A stretch of 64,000 bases of DNA from contig JAYGXS010000005.1 in NCBI GenBank assembly GCA_036362985.1, forward strand, positions 25,143,421-25,207,420, read 5' to 3'. Position numbers and translations under genes: made by a program. Shown here one piece after another: positions 10,955 through 22,121 of this stretch; position 1 is the first letter of the stretch, and the number at the start of each line of letters is the position of its first letter. The notes below the pieces were generated by a model. The model was not told the origin of the DNA. It worked only from the letters and a program-made list of their open reading frames with translations, and ran no database searches. The stretch comes from Ligula intestinalis (taxonomy: Eukaryota > Platyhelminthes > Cestoda > Diphyllobothriidea > Diphyllobothriidae).

Positions 10955-11935
10955 CAGTATGGCGAGTGCTTCAAGCAAATGCAACAATTTGCGAAAGACT
11001 GTAATCACTAGCAAACCAATATTAGGTAGGGTTGCAATATTGATTATCTTACAGTCTAATCTAAACTCTATTCAGTCACACCATGATGCTGGCTCTTTAA
11101 TGAGCTTCTTTCTGACCACTTACAGAAACAAGTTCTATAAAAATGGCTGATTAAATAATATATATTTTTATCATGGATTTGACTGCCTTTATAAATTCAA
11201 ATATATTTCATTAGAAAACATGCACGAAACATTTATGTTGTACTTGTTTGGTAGCAAATTACGTCTTCTTTAAAGTTTATACTCAACGAAGGGTTACCTT
11301 TCGTTTTTTAAATAGTTCCTAAATTTCCTAATGATTTTTAAACCTTCTGACTACTAAACTTGCAGTCAAAGTTAACAAGCTGTGCGCTGTGTACACTCTG
11401 TTTCAGAAAAATATTTTTTGTCTATGGTTTGAGGAAGAAATCAAATAGTTCTCATACCATTTTGCAATGGATGTGGATCATGCTGTAAACATCATAGACA
11501 GCATTGATAACTTGATGAATTCAATGTATTATGAATGAACACCTCACAGTCATAAAAAATTGTATCATTAGAAAATAAATATAAACCGAAAAATACCCCT
11601 TCTATAAGTATAAAATTTAAAAAAGGTTTCACTTGCTACTAAATGAGTACCAGAAAACACACGCTCGTGCATGTCTTCTGTAACATATATTTGAATTTAT
11701 AAAGGTAGTCAAAATTCATGGTAAAAATGCATATTATTTAGGTAGTAATTTCTTCCCATAATCTACCTTTTCTTATAAGGAAGCTCATTAAAGAGTTGGC
11801 ATCCCGGCGTTACTGAGAAGACTTGAGATTAGATTGCACGATAATCAATATTGCAACCCTAACTTATGTTTGTTTGCGAGAGATTACCAATATTTCGCAA
11901 ATTGCGATATTTTTCTTGCAGCACTTGTCATACTG
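10955..11935. mobile_element. Fold-back element FB3 with TA duplication (Tc1/mariner-type MITE)
   Basis: The termini are CAGTATGGCGAGTGCT at the left, and its near-complement ending ATACTG at 11935. Both ends are flanked directly by TA, the target duplication of Tc1/mariner elements. Long arms (about 10955-11290 and 11640-11935) are inverted copies of each other and share the TGACTGCCTTTATAAATTCA block with FB1 and FB4. There is no transposase, so it would have depended on one supplied in trans. Confidence 0.75.
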
Positions 11936-12289
11936 TATATTCTTGCAAGACTCGCACATCCTCAGGCAGAGTATCGATCAGCTGACGACTGATCAAATCT
12001 ATTAAATCAGGACAAAATGTGAACTTCAGATCGCGGATAGCAGCTAATCAGTTGCCGATCCCAGGAAGAAGAGGCAGGCTGGATTAATCACCACAGCGCC
12101 ACGAGACGCTGTAATAGACGGTCAGTGTTAGCTGAAATACTCAAGCGTATTCCCGATTAGTAACGAGCGCATATGTAGACTTATCATACTGAGTATCATC
12201 TAGCATAATTCCAAGATACTTCACAAATCAGGGCAATGAAATTTAAAAACATTTGCTTGTAGCATCCTGTGATAACAGCGTAAGCAGTT

Positions 12290-12420
12290 AGGGTGTTATA
12301 TTGCTTTTCTATATCTTCATTAATCCATACATAATTTATGGAAAACATGCGGCTAATATGCTTCTTTGTAAACATTTGGTAGCAAATGTCGCTTTTATGG
12401 ACATTTGTTTTCGAAAAAAT
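12290..12420 (+). repeat. Fold-back family fragment
   Basis: An ATTTATGGAAAACATGC block and a TTTGGTAGCAAAT block match the arm interiors of FB1 and FB3. The rest of the element is missing. Confidence 0.45.
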
Positions 12421-13472
12421 AATAATTTTTGGTTATATAAAAAAGTATATAAGTTATTAAACAATTCTCAGCTATATTTGCTTTGGCGTTAATTTTTAGA
12501 GCTCTATACATATCATGTGTTCTAACCCATACAAGGGTTCTCACATTGCGCAACCAATGTGAATTCTGTTTTATACTTCACAATAGGCATTAATAAACGC
12601 ATAGATATGGTGCCATTTTAGCAGAAATTAAAAGCTAGTAATGAATACATAATTAGAAACCGACCGGCTTTAGGATGCACTCGTACCGTTCTCTCTTGAG
12701 ACTCAGTCCCAAGCCCCTGGTGGGGCCGCCTGCGGAGCGTGTGAAGCGCGCCCCTCACGCCCATGGGTACCTGATTTTAGAGAAGAGGACAGGCCGAGCA
12801 TGTCAGGGAACAAATTTCTAAGACTAAAAAAATTTGACAAGCACAGGTTGGTCGCGTAGTCAAACCCCGGGCCAGGACACTGAAATAGGCTTTTATATCA
12901 TTGCTTACCCCGCCCGACAAATGGCGAGCGCGTGTATGTCAGGAGAGTGTGTCCTAACCTCAGGCGTGGTCATTCAGGTACATTTTCTAGTGGTCACACC
13001 AACACCAAATAGAAAAAAGGTTAACGCCGTACAATAGTGGGAAGTCTTTGGAAATCACCCTACTTTAAATTTGTAAGAAAGCGATTATTCCCGTGGGTAA
13101 TTTAAAAGGCTAATTTTGCTTAATATACTGACTTAAGCGTTATGGTATGTGGAGACCTTCGGAGGACCACTCTGCAGTTCAATGCTATCATCAAATCCCT
13201 GCTGGATCGACGAATGGCGTCAAGAAAACTGGAATATTATGGGTAATTCAACCTACTGAAAACATTTAAGTAAGTGGCTATAAGGCATAAGGACCTTTCG
13301 AAGACCCCATTTGGAAGCCCCACCCTGCTAACAAACGCAGAGCGACTCTTACTTTAGTGGCCACTTCTAACTTTTTAGCCGTCATCTACCGCACATACCT
13401 AACCCCAAGTGATGCACTACCCGATGCTTGAACCTACGAATTTTCGGTTAGATAGTCAACGCTCTTACAGGA
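12421..13472. other. No gene; GC-rich block and R7 repeat
   Basis: A GC-rich patch at about 12690-12780 stands out from AT-rich flanks but encodes nothing recognisable. The stretch 13225-13320 resembles 61965-62085 (shared GGTAATTCAACCTACTGAAAA and a GGACCTTTCGAAGA-like block), labelled R7 here. Confidence 0.45.
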
Positions 13473-13512
13473 GAGAAGAAGATGCGATCGCTAGAATAAG
13501 ACTTTTAGTTGC

Positions 13513-13550
13513 TTGACGTTTCGAAGTCCATCACGGATTTTTCATCAGAA
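13513..13550 (-). ncRNA. Hammerhead-ribozyme-like motif
   Basis: On the minus strand: CTGATGA (13548-13542), a 19-nt helix II region, then GAAACGTC (13522-13515). These are the conserved core elements of a hammerhead ribozyme in the right order and spacing. Helix III is nearly absent (ACGT), as reported for PLE hammerheads that may work as dimers. Cleavage activity is not shown. Confidence 0.55.
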
Positions 13551-13602
13551 ACATTAGCATAGACAGTAGCAAAATTGTAACTGCTGCTGTGTATGCTTAT
13601 GT

Positions 13603-13638
13603 CTCTGATGAAAAATGCGCGACGGACTTCGAAACATT
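13603..13638 (+). ncRNA. Hammerhead-ribozyme-like motif, mutated
   Basis: CTGATGA at 13605-13611 and GAAACATT at 13631-13638 match the partner motif at 13513-13550. The cleavage-site triplet GTC has changed to ATT, so this copy is probably inactive. Confidence 0.45.
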
Positions 13639-13683
13639 AGGCGTATAAAATTACTGTTTCAGCGATTATACCTTCTTCTTCTC

Positions 13684-14634
13684 AATGACTTTCTGGGAGT
13701 CTTATGTTTTCTTTCATTGGCAGCGCTCTAACTGTTAAGTTGATAACGTTTAATAAGGCAGGAATGGTCAATCTGTTCTTCCTTGTCTTTGTCGGCAATG
13801 TTCATCTTGTTTTAACGGTGACTCTTTGCTGTGTCACCGTCGAATTACGCCCTCTGGAATCCCAAAGAGTCACACAATAAGACGGGCATAATGCTAGAAG
13901 CTGCCTGGAGGACGGTTTATTGGGTGCAAAAATAGGTTGGCAGTTGCCGCTGACGTAAAGCCAGCGCGCTGTTTAAACTGCCTTGGGGCGAAACCCGGCA
14001 CTGAAACGGACTAGCAGTGTAAATCACTGTTTAAGATGAGACAGTGGCTTAAAAGTGATGATCAAGGGCATTCGCTTGTGGCATGATTGGGCCCTTTGAA
14101 CTAAGGTCACCTGCAGTGTTAGGCACCTGAGTGGCCTTTGAGGAACTGCGACTAGTTGGGCATGCGCTTTGACTCACGTGCATGCATGATCTGTCCGAGG
14201 GTGCAAGGTTATCGTGTTAGGAAAGTCTTCGCGAAGACCCAAAGATATTGCGGCAGTCCGCACTGACAAATGAATCCTTGGTGCCGTCAGCCACAGGCAC
14301 GGCGCCACAGTAGGGTCTGCAGGGTTGCTGGCATTCAGTTAGGCTGGCTCCTAACACATCTGTCCATAAGACTAGCGGCTGTGTGGTCGCTTGCGAGTTC
14401 CAAGATAGCATGGGGGTAATTGAATCCCGTAATCAATCGGTGAGCGCTAGCCAACGAATGTAAGTGTTCCCGATTTGACCCAGCAAGGCAACGAGTCCAT
14501 GCCTCAAAGCTTTGGGCGATGGAATTCTAAACAACAGATTGCGGGTTGAATCCACGGCGTAGACATGGCTGGCTTATGATGTTTTATAAGCCCAATATAC
14601 CCACTCGGCAACCGATAAAAGCTGAGTCGGAAGT
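13684..14634. other. No gene; possible tRNA-like remnant at 14515-14575
   Basis: Around 14550 a GGTTGAATCC box-B-like element follows a TTTGGGCGATGG box-A-like element about 35 bp upstream. This could be a decayed tRNA-derived SINE head. Other open frames here are short and unrecognised. Confidence 0.3.
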
Positions 14635-15062
14635 TTATACAATGGTGAGCAGTCTAGGGGCTCCTGGGGGACCTTTCAGTTGAATAAAGCTGTCAAAGCA
14701 TTGCCGGGCGATCACTTCTAAGATGGGATGTCCCTCATGGTATATGTCAACTTGTAAAAGCCTTCTGCAGGCTTGGATGGAGTTATTAACGAGTATTAGG
14801 AGTAGAAAGAAGTCATTGGAAAGCCATATTAGTAGTAAGAATTTATTCTGCAGAAGGATCGAAGTCGGAGCACACGCCTTTCCACTAGAGTGGCATCGCT
14901 CGGACTGATGTCTGGCGACAGACATCGCATTGAGGTCTGTATGAGTCGGCCTGTAATTGGCTTTTCCAGAAGCCGGAAGCAACAAGCGTTCCCAAACTGC
15001 CCTTCGACTTGAGCTAGTCACGAAAAGCGTTTACAAGTGCACTTCATGTGGCGTTAGTCACT
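14635..15062 (+). repeat. R2 interspersed repeat, copy 1
   Basis: The 3' half aligns well with 51730-51897: a GTCTGT(A/G)ATTGGCT block, a GCCGGAA(G)CAAC block, a CGTTCCCA block, a CTTGAGCTA block and an ACAAGTGCACT block in the same order. Five copies occur in the window. The class is unknown, with no tRNA boxes or coding frames seen. Confidence 0.6.
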
Positions 15063-15139
15063 ACCAGAGGTCAGGCAAAGATTTATTTTTCATTCTTTTT
15101 AATGGAAACCCAGAAAAATGAAAGTTTTAGCCAGAGGCA

Positions 15140-15330
15140 TACAGTATAGCGAGTGCTGCAAGAACCTGGCATACCAGCAAGAACGCATTTACGAAAACTT
15201 AGAAATAATAATGGGCAGCATTAGCCATAGTAAGTACTGAAAAGAACTATCAAAAGTATTAAGTGTTTGTTAAGGGAAATAAAGGTTTTTTCGATAAACC
15301 CCAATTTTCGGAGGTGTAAAAATAGCTATA
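15140..15330 (+). repeat. Tc1/mariner-type end plus R6 repeat
   Basis: TACAGTATAGCGAGTGCTGC at 15140-15159 closely matches the FB3 terminus with its TA. Downstream, 15230-15330 resembles 18130-18235 (a TTTGTTAAGGGAAATAAA-like block and a TTCGGAGGTGTAAAAA-like block). No matching right end was found. Confidence 0.5.
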
Positions 15331-15504
15331 AATTAGAAGAATGAATTTAAGAAGTTTTCTCGAACGCCAGGAAAGAGTCGTGCATTATGCGTGTTTTACC
15401 AGTCACGTTATCAGTTACACATACCAACCAGGAACAAATGACTAATAGGGCTTTCACAAATTCAGCCAAATGATCGCATTCCGGGAACGTGTATATTTTG
15501 AGGA

Positions 15505-16205
15505 GATAAAGAAGAAGGCTATTCGAACACCGGAATCATTATTTTACTCGTCTGAGCTTTCGGGCTTCTGCAGGAGTTCATCATCAGAGATAAAAAACGG
15601 CAAAAACTGAGGTGGCTAGTTCTGGCGTGTGCACATAACAACTAAAATTTTAACGTGAAGAAAGTCAATAATTGTGTGGTTTGGTCGTCAAATCGATACT
15701 GTGGACTATTTCAGTCTGTGCTAGTGGGCGAGATTGACGTGTGGATATGAATATAAAATAAAATAAAATTGTCGACGAAAACAAGCAGCATTTATAGGGG
15801 AAAGGTCAGTTATAAGTCATGGAAGAGGGGAGCGGAGGGGAAGAAGATCAATTAACTACCAGTGCCATGAGTCTCGAGATACCTGAGCAGGACAACATAT
15901 GCGGGCGCCAGCTCAATACATCGGTTAACTGAGTTGTCATCCGATGCCTATTCTTTTATCTGTTCTAAACCCGTCTTGCTGTCAGCGTGGGCAATTATCT
16001 TCGCGGCTGCGAAAGCGAATTCGTGACCCGTCTCGTAGTAGTGGGCCGCCGCTTGCGAAAATGTGTCACCCCGTCGAACAGCCAGCTTATGTTCGTGTAT
16101 GCGCGAACCCAGCTTGCATCCAGTCTGTCCCGTGTAATTTATGGGACAGTTTAAACATGGTATGTGATACACTACGTCCGACAGCTCACTGGTATTCGCA
16201 TTGAT
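15505..16205 (-). pseudogene. PLE fragment with GIY-YIG nuclease
   Basis: The open frame 15948-16172 reads YHIPCLNCPINYTGQTG and SRIHEHKLAVRR, followed by an AAHYYETGHEF-type end. This is the GIY-YIG endonuclease that Penelope-like elements carry at the C-terminus to nick target DNA. The usual YVGQTGR is YTGQTGC, losing the catalytic Arg. The element runs to a terminal hammerhead-like core at about 15548-15590 and then a CTTCTTCTT-type tail (GAAGAAG near 15511). Reverse transcriptase is absent, so the copy is 5' truncated. Confidence 0.7.
15548..15590 (-). ncRNA. Hammerhead-like core of PLE tail
   Basis: Minus strand: CTGATGA (15587-15581), a helix II region with CTCC...GCCC-type partners, then GAAAGCTCAGAC instead of GAAACGTCAGAC. 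The core is partly kept, but the cleavage region is altered. Confidence 0.45.
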
Positions 16206-16214
16206 TAGATATTC

Positions 16215-16420
16215 GGCTGACGAATTTCTGTCTATATTAACTTTTTCGAAGATAATGTCACAATCAAATTGGAGACTTTTGACAATTTCTTTAAGCTATC
16301 TGAAGATAAACGATTCAATTTGACTGGAGATGAAAGAAGTTACTTTTGCTTTATAATAGATTTTTTTCACTCAGAAGTGGATTACTTCCACAATCTGTTA
16401 TAAGCTTGCGGATGCAAAAA
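16215..16420 (+). repeat. R5 repeat, copy 1
   Basis: Aligns with 18690-18890: a GAGACTTTTGACAATTT block, a GAAGA(T/C)(A/G)AACGATTCA-like block and a CTGTTATAAGCTT-like block. It is probably the first part of a longer element continued by R4 at 17860 after an insertion. Confidence 0.55.
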
Positions 16421-16912
16421 AGACTGGCCATATATATATAGCTTCTTTTTGCAATATTTATTATTCTTCTCTCTGTTCGGTTGCTAAATAACGCATAAGC
16501 GGAACGTATAGTTTACAAAAAAACTATATTTCTATCTGAATTTCAATATATAGATGGTCAGCGTAAACCCCCTCAGGCTGGGAGCCGTCAGCTCTCCCGT
16601 TCCAGTTCATGCGAAAATTTTTCCCCTATGACGACGAGGACAGAGCAAGACCAGTCGTTCTCGGAGGCGGTGGCAGATAACAGCCTGAGTCGGACTTCAG
16701 TCTCCTCAGGAATTCCACCCTCGACAGGCGCTGCAGTAGAAAAACCACAATTTTGCCGAAGTGGAACGATCAACAAAAAGTCTGACAAAGGTAAAACCTC
16801 AGAAGACAAATTAGCGAACATATGTTTTAGTTTTCGATAAATTATGGTCAGGCCTTTATATGGTAATTAAGTAAATAAAATATTTGTTGTTATAAAAAAA
16901 GAAGTACAGTTT

Positions 16913-17345
16913 TCAGATGGGTAGGGAAAGAATCTGATCCGTGTTAAGGAGGGCTGGTAGGCGAGCAAGGTGATGAGCTGCTGGATGTTGGATAAGTGGC
17001 TTTCGATCATGGTGACTGCAGTGCCGCCACGAAGTTCTTTTGGGCACGCAGGACCGGTCAGTGTAGCCTGATGGCAGCCGCTTCGGCCGTGGCCAAAAGA
17101 CGCTGTGCACGGAATTTTAAATAGCTTGAGGGCACCTTGTAGATCACTCTTAATCTACCAGGTGCGCTAGAATAGAAGTGTTTATACCATTTATTTGGCC
17201 CTTCTGTAACCATGAATAAAATGTGTTCTCGTTTTCTTTTGGACAAACGCCGGCTCTTGCGAACAATAAATCCTGCCCCATAGGAGCAGGTTAATGGATA
17301 TATGCACATAGAGGTGGTCTGGGTTGGCAGTTCGTACATGACCCC
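16913..17345 (-). pseudogene. G2 retroelement, GIY-YIG C-terminal fragment
   Basis: The minus strand begins LPTQTTSMCIYPLTCSYGAG, continues with SRRLSKRKREH (a Y-x-G-R-T-x-R-R-L-like region), then a PKF/LRAQRLLATAEAAAIRLH end. The same protein family is found at 5105-5535, 46349-46505 and 48690-49660. It is the endonuclease end of a retroelement. The catalytic strand reads FIVRKSRRL, so activity is lost. The last part to 16913 is in another frame. Confidence 0.65.
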
Positions 17346-17859
17346 TCCGAATAGGATGGGAGTAGTCGAGAACAGTACAGAAAGGTGCTGGAAAGGTGGT
17401 GGAAAGGTGGTTGCTTCAGCTTAACTCAGGCGTCTCCTTAGAAGTTCGCGTGGTTCGTGTCCTTATTATGGGCCATGATGAATATTTGTTTCTTCTTTGC
17501 TTTATACACTCAGGGCTTTGGCGGCCTTTCATCATGTTCATAGCGATAAATTTACTGGGTAACTTATGGTGTCGAAACATGCCTTCACTTATCTTAAACT
17601 CTACGTCGATGCTATCAGTCGAGCATATCCTTTACGCTCTTTGCGTCAAACATAGTTTGAAGTGTAACATTACAAAGCCAGCAGGTAAAACCTGAACATT
17701 TCCCAGAAGAAGCTGTATGTTAAGCCCATGTGATACAAAAAACAGACGCAGCGACTAATCTAGGCATCTCCACAGTTTTACATACATAGATAAATTCTTT
17801 AAAGGTTCTCGGCATAACATAATTTTATTAATTAATTATAAATTCATTTATTTGTTTAA

Positions 17860-18125
17860 TTTTAAAGATCTGATTGACCAGTGCGCTCAAAAACACTTGT
17901 AAGCTGGTCAATTATAGGTGTCCTTATATCACATAGCAGTTTGGATAGTGTCTCACAGACCGATGTATAGGCTAATTTGGAGAGGCCAGTGGATTTAAAA
18001 GTCACTATGCAGTTTTAAACTTTACTAAGTTTATAGGTCTAAAGATTCGGGGTTCCGATATGTTATCGCGCCCATCGTCTGCCAAAGAGGAGGAAACAAA
18101 AGAGGGGGGTGGGTTTGTGGACCAG
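17860..18125 (+). repeat. R4 repeat, copy 1
   Basis: Direct copy of 18890-19160 (shared TTTAAAGATCT, AGCTGGTCAATT, TTTAAAACTTTACT and ATCGTCTGCCAAAGAGG). In the second locus R5 and R4 are adjacent. Here they are split by about 1.4 kb containing the G2 insertion. Confidence 0.65.
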
Positions 18126-18689
18126 ATTAAAACTTTAAAGAAGTGTAAGAACTACTGTGTTTGCTAAGAAAAATAAAATTTTCCCAATAATCCTCAAGTT
18201 CCGGAGACGTAAAAAAGGACATCATTAGAACAAAAAATTAGAATATTGTGTATATCTGAAAAGTTGACGCAAACACTTTTTTATATAAAAAGAAATTTTC
18301 TTCAGTCAAAATTTTTGCACAGATTGTCACCAATAGATATCTATTTATTTAGTATCGTAATTGATCTTATGGAATCATTTACTTCGTTTTCAATATCTTC
18401 ATTTGTTAGGCCAGCAATTTAGTTCTGTTCAACGTTTACATAAAAACCCTCAACATAAGATTCACATTGGGAGCATTTACCGAAAAAATGAGTTAATGGA
18501 TATAAGTTCTTATGAAGATGGCCAGGTGGATCATATTTAGAAATGTCTCAAAATAGCAAACCGCAGTGTCGAGTGGACAGCACGTCTGCAAGATAACTCA
18601 GGTAGTGTTATTCCTATGATAAATAAACAAACTTCTCATAATAGGGTACCTCCTTAAACAGTGCGTTATTTAGATAATCGAATGAAGAA
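18126..18689. other. No gene; R6 repeat at its start
   Basis: 18130-18235 resembles 15230-15330. The rest is AT-rich without recognisable content. Confidence 0.4.
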
Positions 18690-19160
18690 TTGCTGTGTAT
18701 ATTGACTATTTCGCAGGTAATTTCACAATGAAATTTGAGACTTTTGACAATTTTTTTTAAAAGCCCTGAAGACGAACAATTCACTTGGAATGGAAATGAA
18801 AGAACTAACTTTTCTCTTTTTAATGAATTAATTTACACATAGATGGATTAATTTCACGATCTGCTATAAGCTTTTAAATGCAAAAAATACTCATTTTAAA
18901 GATCTAGCTGACCAGTTGGCTCAAAAGCACGTATGTGTCCTAAAAGCTGGTCAATTGTAGATGTCTGTAAATCAAATAGCAATTTAGGTTATGTCCCATA
19001 TACCGATGTAGAGGCAAATTTGGCTATTAACCAGTGGACTTAAAAGTCGCTATGCAATTTAAAACTTTACTGGGTTTATGTGCCTAAAGATTCGGAGTCC
19101 AGTTATGTTATTCTGTTCATCGTCTGCCAAAGAGGGGGCGGGTTCATGGACCAAATTATA
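18690..19160 (+). repeat. R5-R4 repeat, uninterrupted copy 2
   Basis: R5-like (18690-18890) and R4-like (18890-19160) sequences lie side by side, showing the original order of the family. No coding frame. Confidence 0.6.
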
Positions 19161-20207
19161 TTTTAACTATTAGTTAGTTAACCCGTGCACAATATCAGAT
19201 TACACTGCGGTCTGTATCGTAAAAACTGATCTAAACTGGCGGCAGGAGAAACGGATACCTGACCAATTGAATCGAGAAATTCAAGCAGATTTAACGTTGA
19301 GGAAGGTATTTTTATGGCTTTTCAAGGGAGGAAGGGGATTTCACGATGGTTCAATTATAATTTGCTTACCAATTTTATAGACTTTGGATTTCGAAGCATG
19401 TAGGGGTCTAAGTAGTGGTTGTACTCGAATCACTACAATCATCAGGTCAAATCCCTTTCAAAATGCGGAAGTCATATGTGAGAGAGATTTATTGAGCACA
19501 GAACTCCCAATTGCTGTTCGGCAGTGGGCACTGGCAAAGTCAGGGCTAGGGTTGACTGCGTTCAGCCAGACCTGAGAGAGGATGAGATAGTGGTGGCAGC
19601 CGCTTAAGTAGGAGTGCGGAGCAGGTTCAAGTCTTCTGTCATTGGTGTGTTGCAGTTGACCGGGGGGTCACCTGCAAAGGCCCCCTGCTGCGTTGGCGAA
19701 GGAAGTGGCGTGGTAATTGGGCCTTAAGCAGGCGTGCTTATTTGAACGGGTGTGTATGCGCACGTATGTGCTTGACTAAATAAGCTGAGATGAACTGTGG
19801 GAGGCCACCAGAAAGCCGAAGGACATGTGACACTGACGCAGCTGTTATCGGTTAGCCAGAAGCAGCTGCGAGGTCAAGCCCCGGGGGACGGGGGCGCCAG
19901 TGAAAGAAAGCATTGGGACAGTTGTTTGTGGCGATACATGACTTTGTGGCAGCGGGCATTGGACGAAAAAGGGGGACAGGCATTGTGGCTGTCCGCCACA
20001 AGCATGACATGTAAGGTCACCTAAACAGGACATAAGAGGAAAAACTGCCTGCAACAGGGTTGTCTTTGTGACATATTCCAGGGTTAGTTTTCTGATTAGG
20101 GTGAAGAGTAGGTTTGGAGTTAGACTTAAGTGTAGCGTCAAGGCCAGGTAGGGTTAGGATTAGGTTTATTACTAGAGGTGAATATGCGAGTTCCAGGAAG
20201 CAGTTCA
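19161..20207. other. No gene recognised
   Basis: Short plus-strand frames (19384-19575, 19797-20024) have no recognised domain. A few TAGGGTTAGG telomere-like units lie at about 20148-20160. Confidence 0.4.
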
Positions 20208-20850
20208 GAAGAAGGAGATGCGACCACTGGAACAAGAGTTTTAATGGCCTGACGTTTCGGATTCTATCAGAAATCCTTAATAATAGGTAATGGTCCAATA
20301 TTCTGAGTCATGCGCAGATAAGGGTGAAACGTGCACAGATTGCACGGTATTTATGGTCATCCGCGTACGTCTGTTATTATCCACTCCTGTAGCCCCCACT
20401 TGGATCTTAATTGGTGTGGCGATGGCTTGACACTTCGTGTTTGATTCATTAATTGCCGCGGTTTCCGTATCTGTATCGGATGAGGGCTTGCGCGACAATT
20501 ATGCTCACTGTCGTCAGAGTTGTTGTAAGGCACGACCGTTCCCATGTGACCGATTCCCTTGCTCAGACAATGTTTCAGTACACAATATGGGAACGCCAAA
20601 TCATTGCACTTTTTGATAGACTGAGGTTCTCAGAACCATGACTTGAGCAGCTCGCAGTTCACGCGGTTGCCACCGCTTGCGAAGATTTTGGACTCGTCAA
20701 GCTTGAGAATATGGCCGGGTCCCATCGAGTGAGCTGACACCTGGAAGTTGACGTCTTTTTTCCTCATCGCCACTGCATGCTCGGCCATTCGCGTCCGGAG
20801 TACTCTTCCGGTTTCTCTGACGTAGTGGCTTTGTCCAGGTCTGCATCAGA
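20208..20850 (-). pseudogene. PLE 3' fragment (GIY-YIG end and tail)
   Basis: On the minus strand, from 20850 down: GQSHYVRETGR, RMAEHAVAMRKK, SAHSMGPGHILKLDES, then AFPYCVLKHCLSK and the long C-terminal tail with NNSDDSEHNCRA. This is the PLE endonuclease region, the same subfamily as 22874-24539 and 39556-40975. The YVRETGR strand has lost the second Gly of YVGETGR. It ends in a tail with AATCCGAAACGTCAGG and a CTTCTTCT end at 20208. Frameshifts are present. Confidence 0.7.
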
Positions 20851-21742
20851 CGCGGTTCATTGTTTATGGTAGGTTGAGGGTTAAACTTACGATAAGAGTT
20901 TCTATTAGGACCAAAGTTTGGGCTTATTTTAGTGTTAATGTTAGGGTAAAAATGTGTGTATATGTACTCTGCCTGTATGTATGCACAGGGATATTTTTCA
21001 AAGCTGGACGGGGTGCTTTCATTTTCGTGTCTACTTTAAAGAGCCGCATAAGTTCTCGTAACCATCATTACCACCAAGTAGAATTCTGTGATCATAGACA
21101 ACGGCGCCGATAACGTATGTATTTGGTTAGCTTGACCAGTACGCATACTCTTTAGATATTGTTACGGGGACACGAGCGGCCATGCACTCAGATCCTACGG
21201 CAGAAGCGCATGCGAGTTAAGTCGTGTTTGCAGACCGGCCGCGTGCGCTCCATCACCTCGAGCACACGTGACACTTCCTCACGCGTGCAGTGCAGATATT
21301 CTAGAAACGTCTCCTAGGGCTGCAGCGTTAAAAAGTAGGAATCAGCGTGCAAGCAGAACACCCGCCGCACGCTGTAGGTCAGGATTGTTCTAGAAGGACC
21401 AGAGCCCTATCAATATGTTGCATTGGACGAGCTAAACGATCCGCTGTCTCTGTGCTGTCCTCAATAAAAGCTCTTGCTATCCGAACTGGTTTTGCTTTCT
21501 TCTGCGTATTAGTCGGGTCATACTTGGCGGCTTTTGACGCCTTAACTGCGAGTGAAGGATTGCTGTTGGACTAAATTTTCTATCAGACAATTTACTTAAG
21601 TCCGCAGAGACCTGTGGGATGACAGAACGATAACGGAATGAATTCGCTTTTAGCCTAGTTATAAATGTAGCAAACTTCAAAATCGGCTCCCACAGCCTCA
21701 CGTGCAGTAGAGACGCACTTTACGAAATTTCTCGACAGCAAC
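20851..21742. other. No gene; degenerate telomere-like units at 20865-20950
   Basis: Scattered GGTTGAGGGTTA and GTTAGGGT units occur near the PLE 5' junction. The rest up to the LTR at 21743 is unrecognised. Confidence 0.35.
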
Positions 21743-22094
21743 TGTTTAGAGACGCCTAACAGGCAGATAGCATGCAGCAAGCGGCTGCGCTCACAGCAAG
21801 CTATCGATCAGCCTACACGAGGCGAATGCATATGGGCCGTCAATCAATCAATAATTTAAAATTTAAGCTTCAATCAGCCGTCGAGTCACCAGACAATCGT
21901 GCCACTAGCCAAGCCAGGACAGAAGCTGATTGGCTCGATGGACCCAGCTTAGACACATTTGTTTCACAAAATATTTTTTCCTTTTACATTCAACGACTTT
22001 TGCTGTTGCGCTCTTCTTGTCGTGTTCTTCGTTGGGGGATTCACACGAGGCGTAATTGTGCAGTGACATCTCGACCTTGGCTGCCTTTACAACA
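21743..22094 (+). repeat. Gypsy-type LTR (about 352 bp)
   Basis: Starts TGTTTAGAGACGCC and ends TTTACAACA, TG...CA borders. A second, interrupted copy lies at 44804-45747 with the same start (TGTTAGAAGTCGCC) and end (TTTACAACA). Both share a TTGTCGTGTTC block and an ATCGATC(A/G)GCCTACACG block. It is followed by a PBS-like site and a gag start, so it is a 5' LTR. The 3' LTR of this copy was not found. Confidence 0.75.
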
Positions 22095-22096
22095 AT

Positions 22097-22114
22097 TGGC
22101 GATGCATAATCAGG
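22097..22114 (+). promoter_or_regulatory. Primer-binding site, diverged
   Basis: TGG two bases after the LTR begins the expected primer-binding site. The rest (CGATGCATAATC) only partly resembles the tRNA-Trp complement seen at 58775 and 30753. Confidence 0.4.
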
Positions 22115-22121
22115 ACCTACT

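Larger units (their letters stand above)
13473..13683. mobile_element. Palindrome of two PLE terminal units
   Basis: The left half (minus sense) and right half (plus sense) are inverted copies of one PLE terminus. Each starts at a GAGAAGAAG/CTTCTTCTC tract, then a GCGATCGC-like block, a GACGTTTCGAAGTCC block and a TCATCAGA block, meeting near 13575. Each half contains a hammerhead-like core. No coding sequence remains between them, so this is an inverted pair of tails only. Confidence 0.7.

Noticed and set aside
17396..17695. A receptor-like 99-codon frame with hydrophobic segments
   Set aside because: No family signature was recognised, and it lies between retroelement fragments in repeat-rich sequence.
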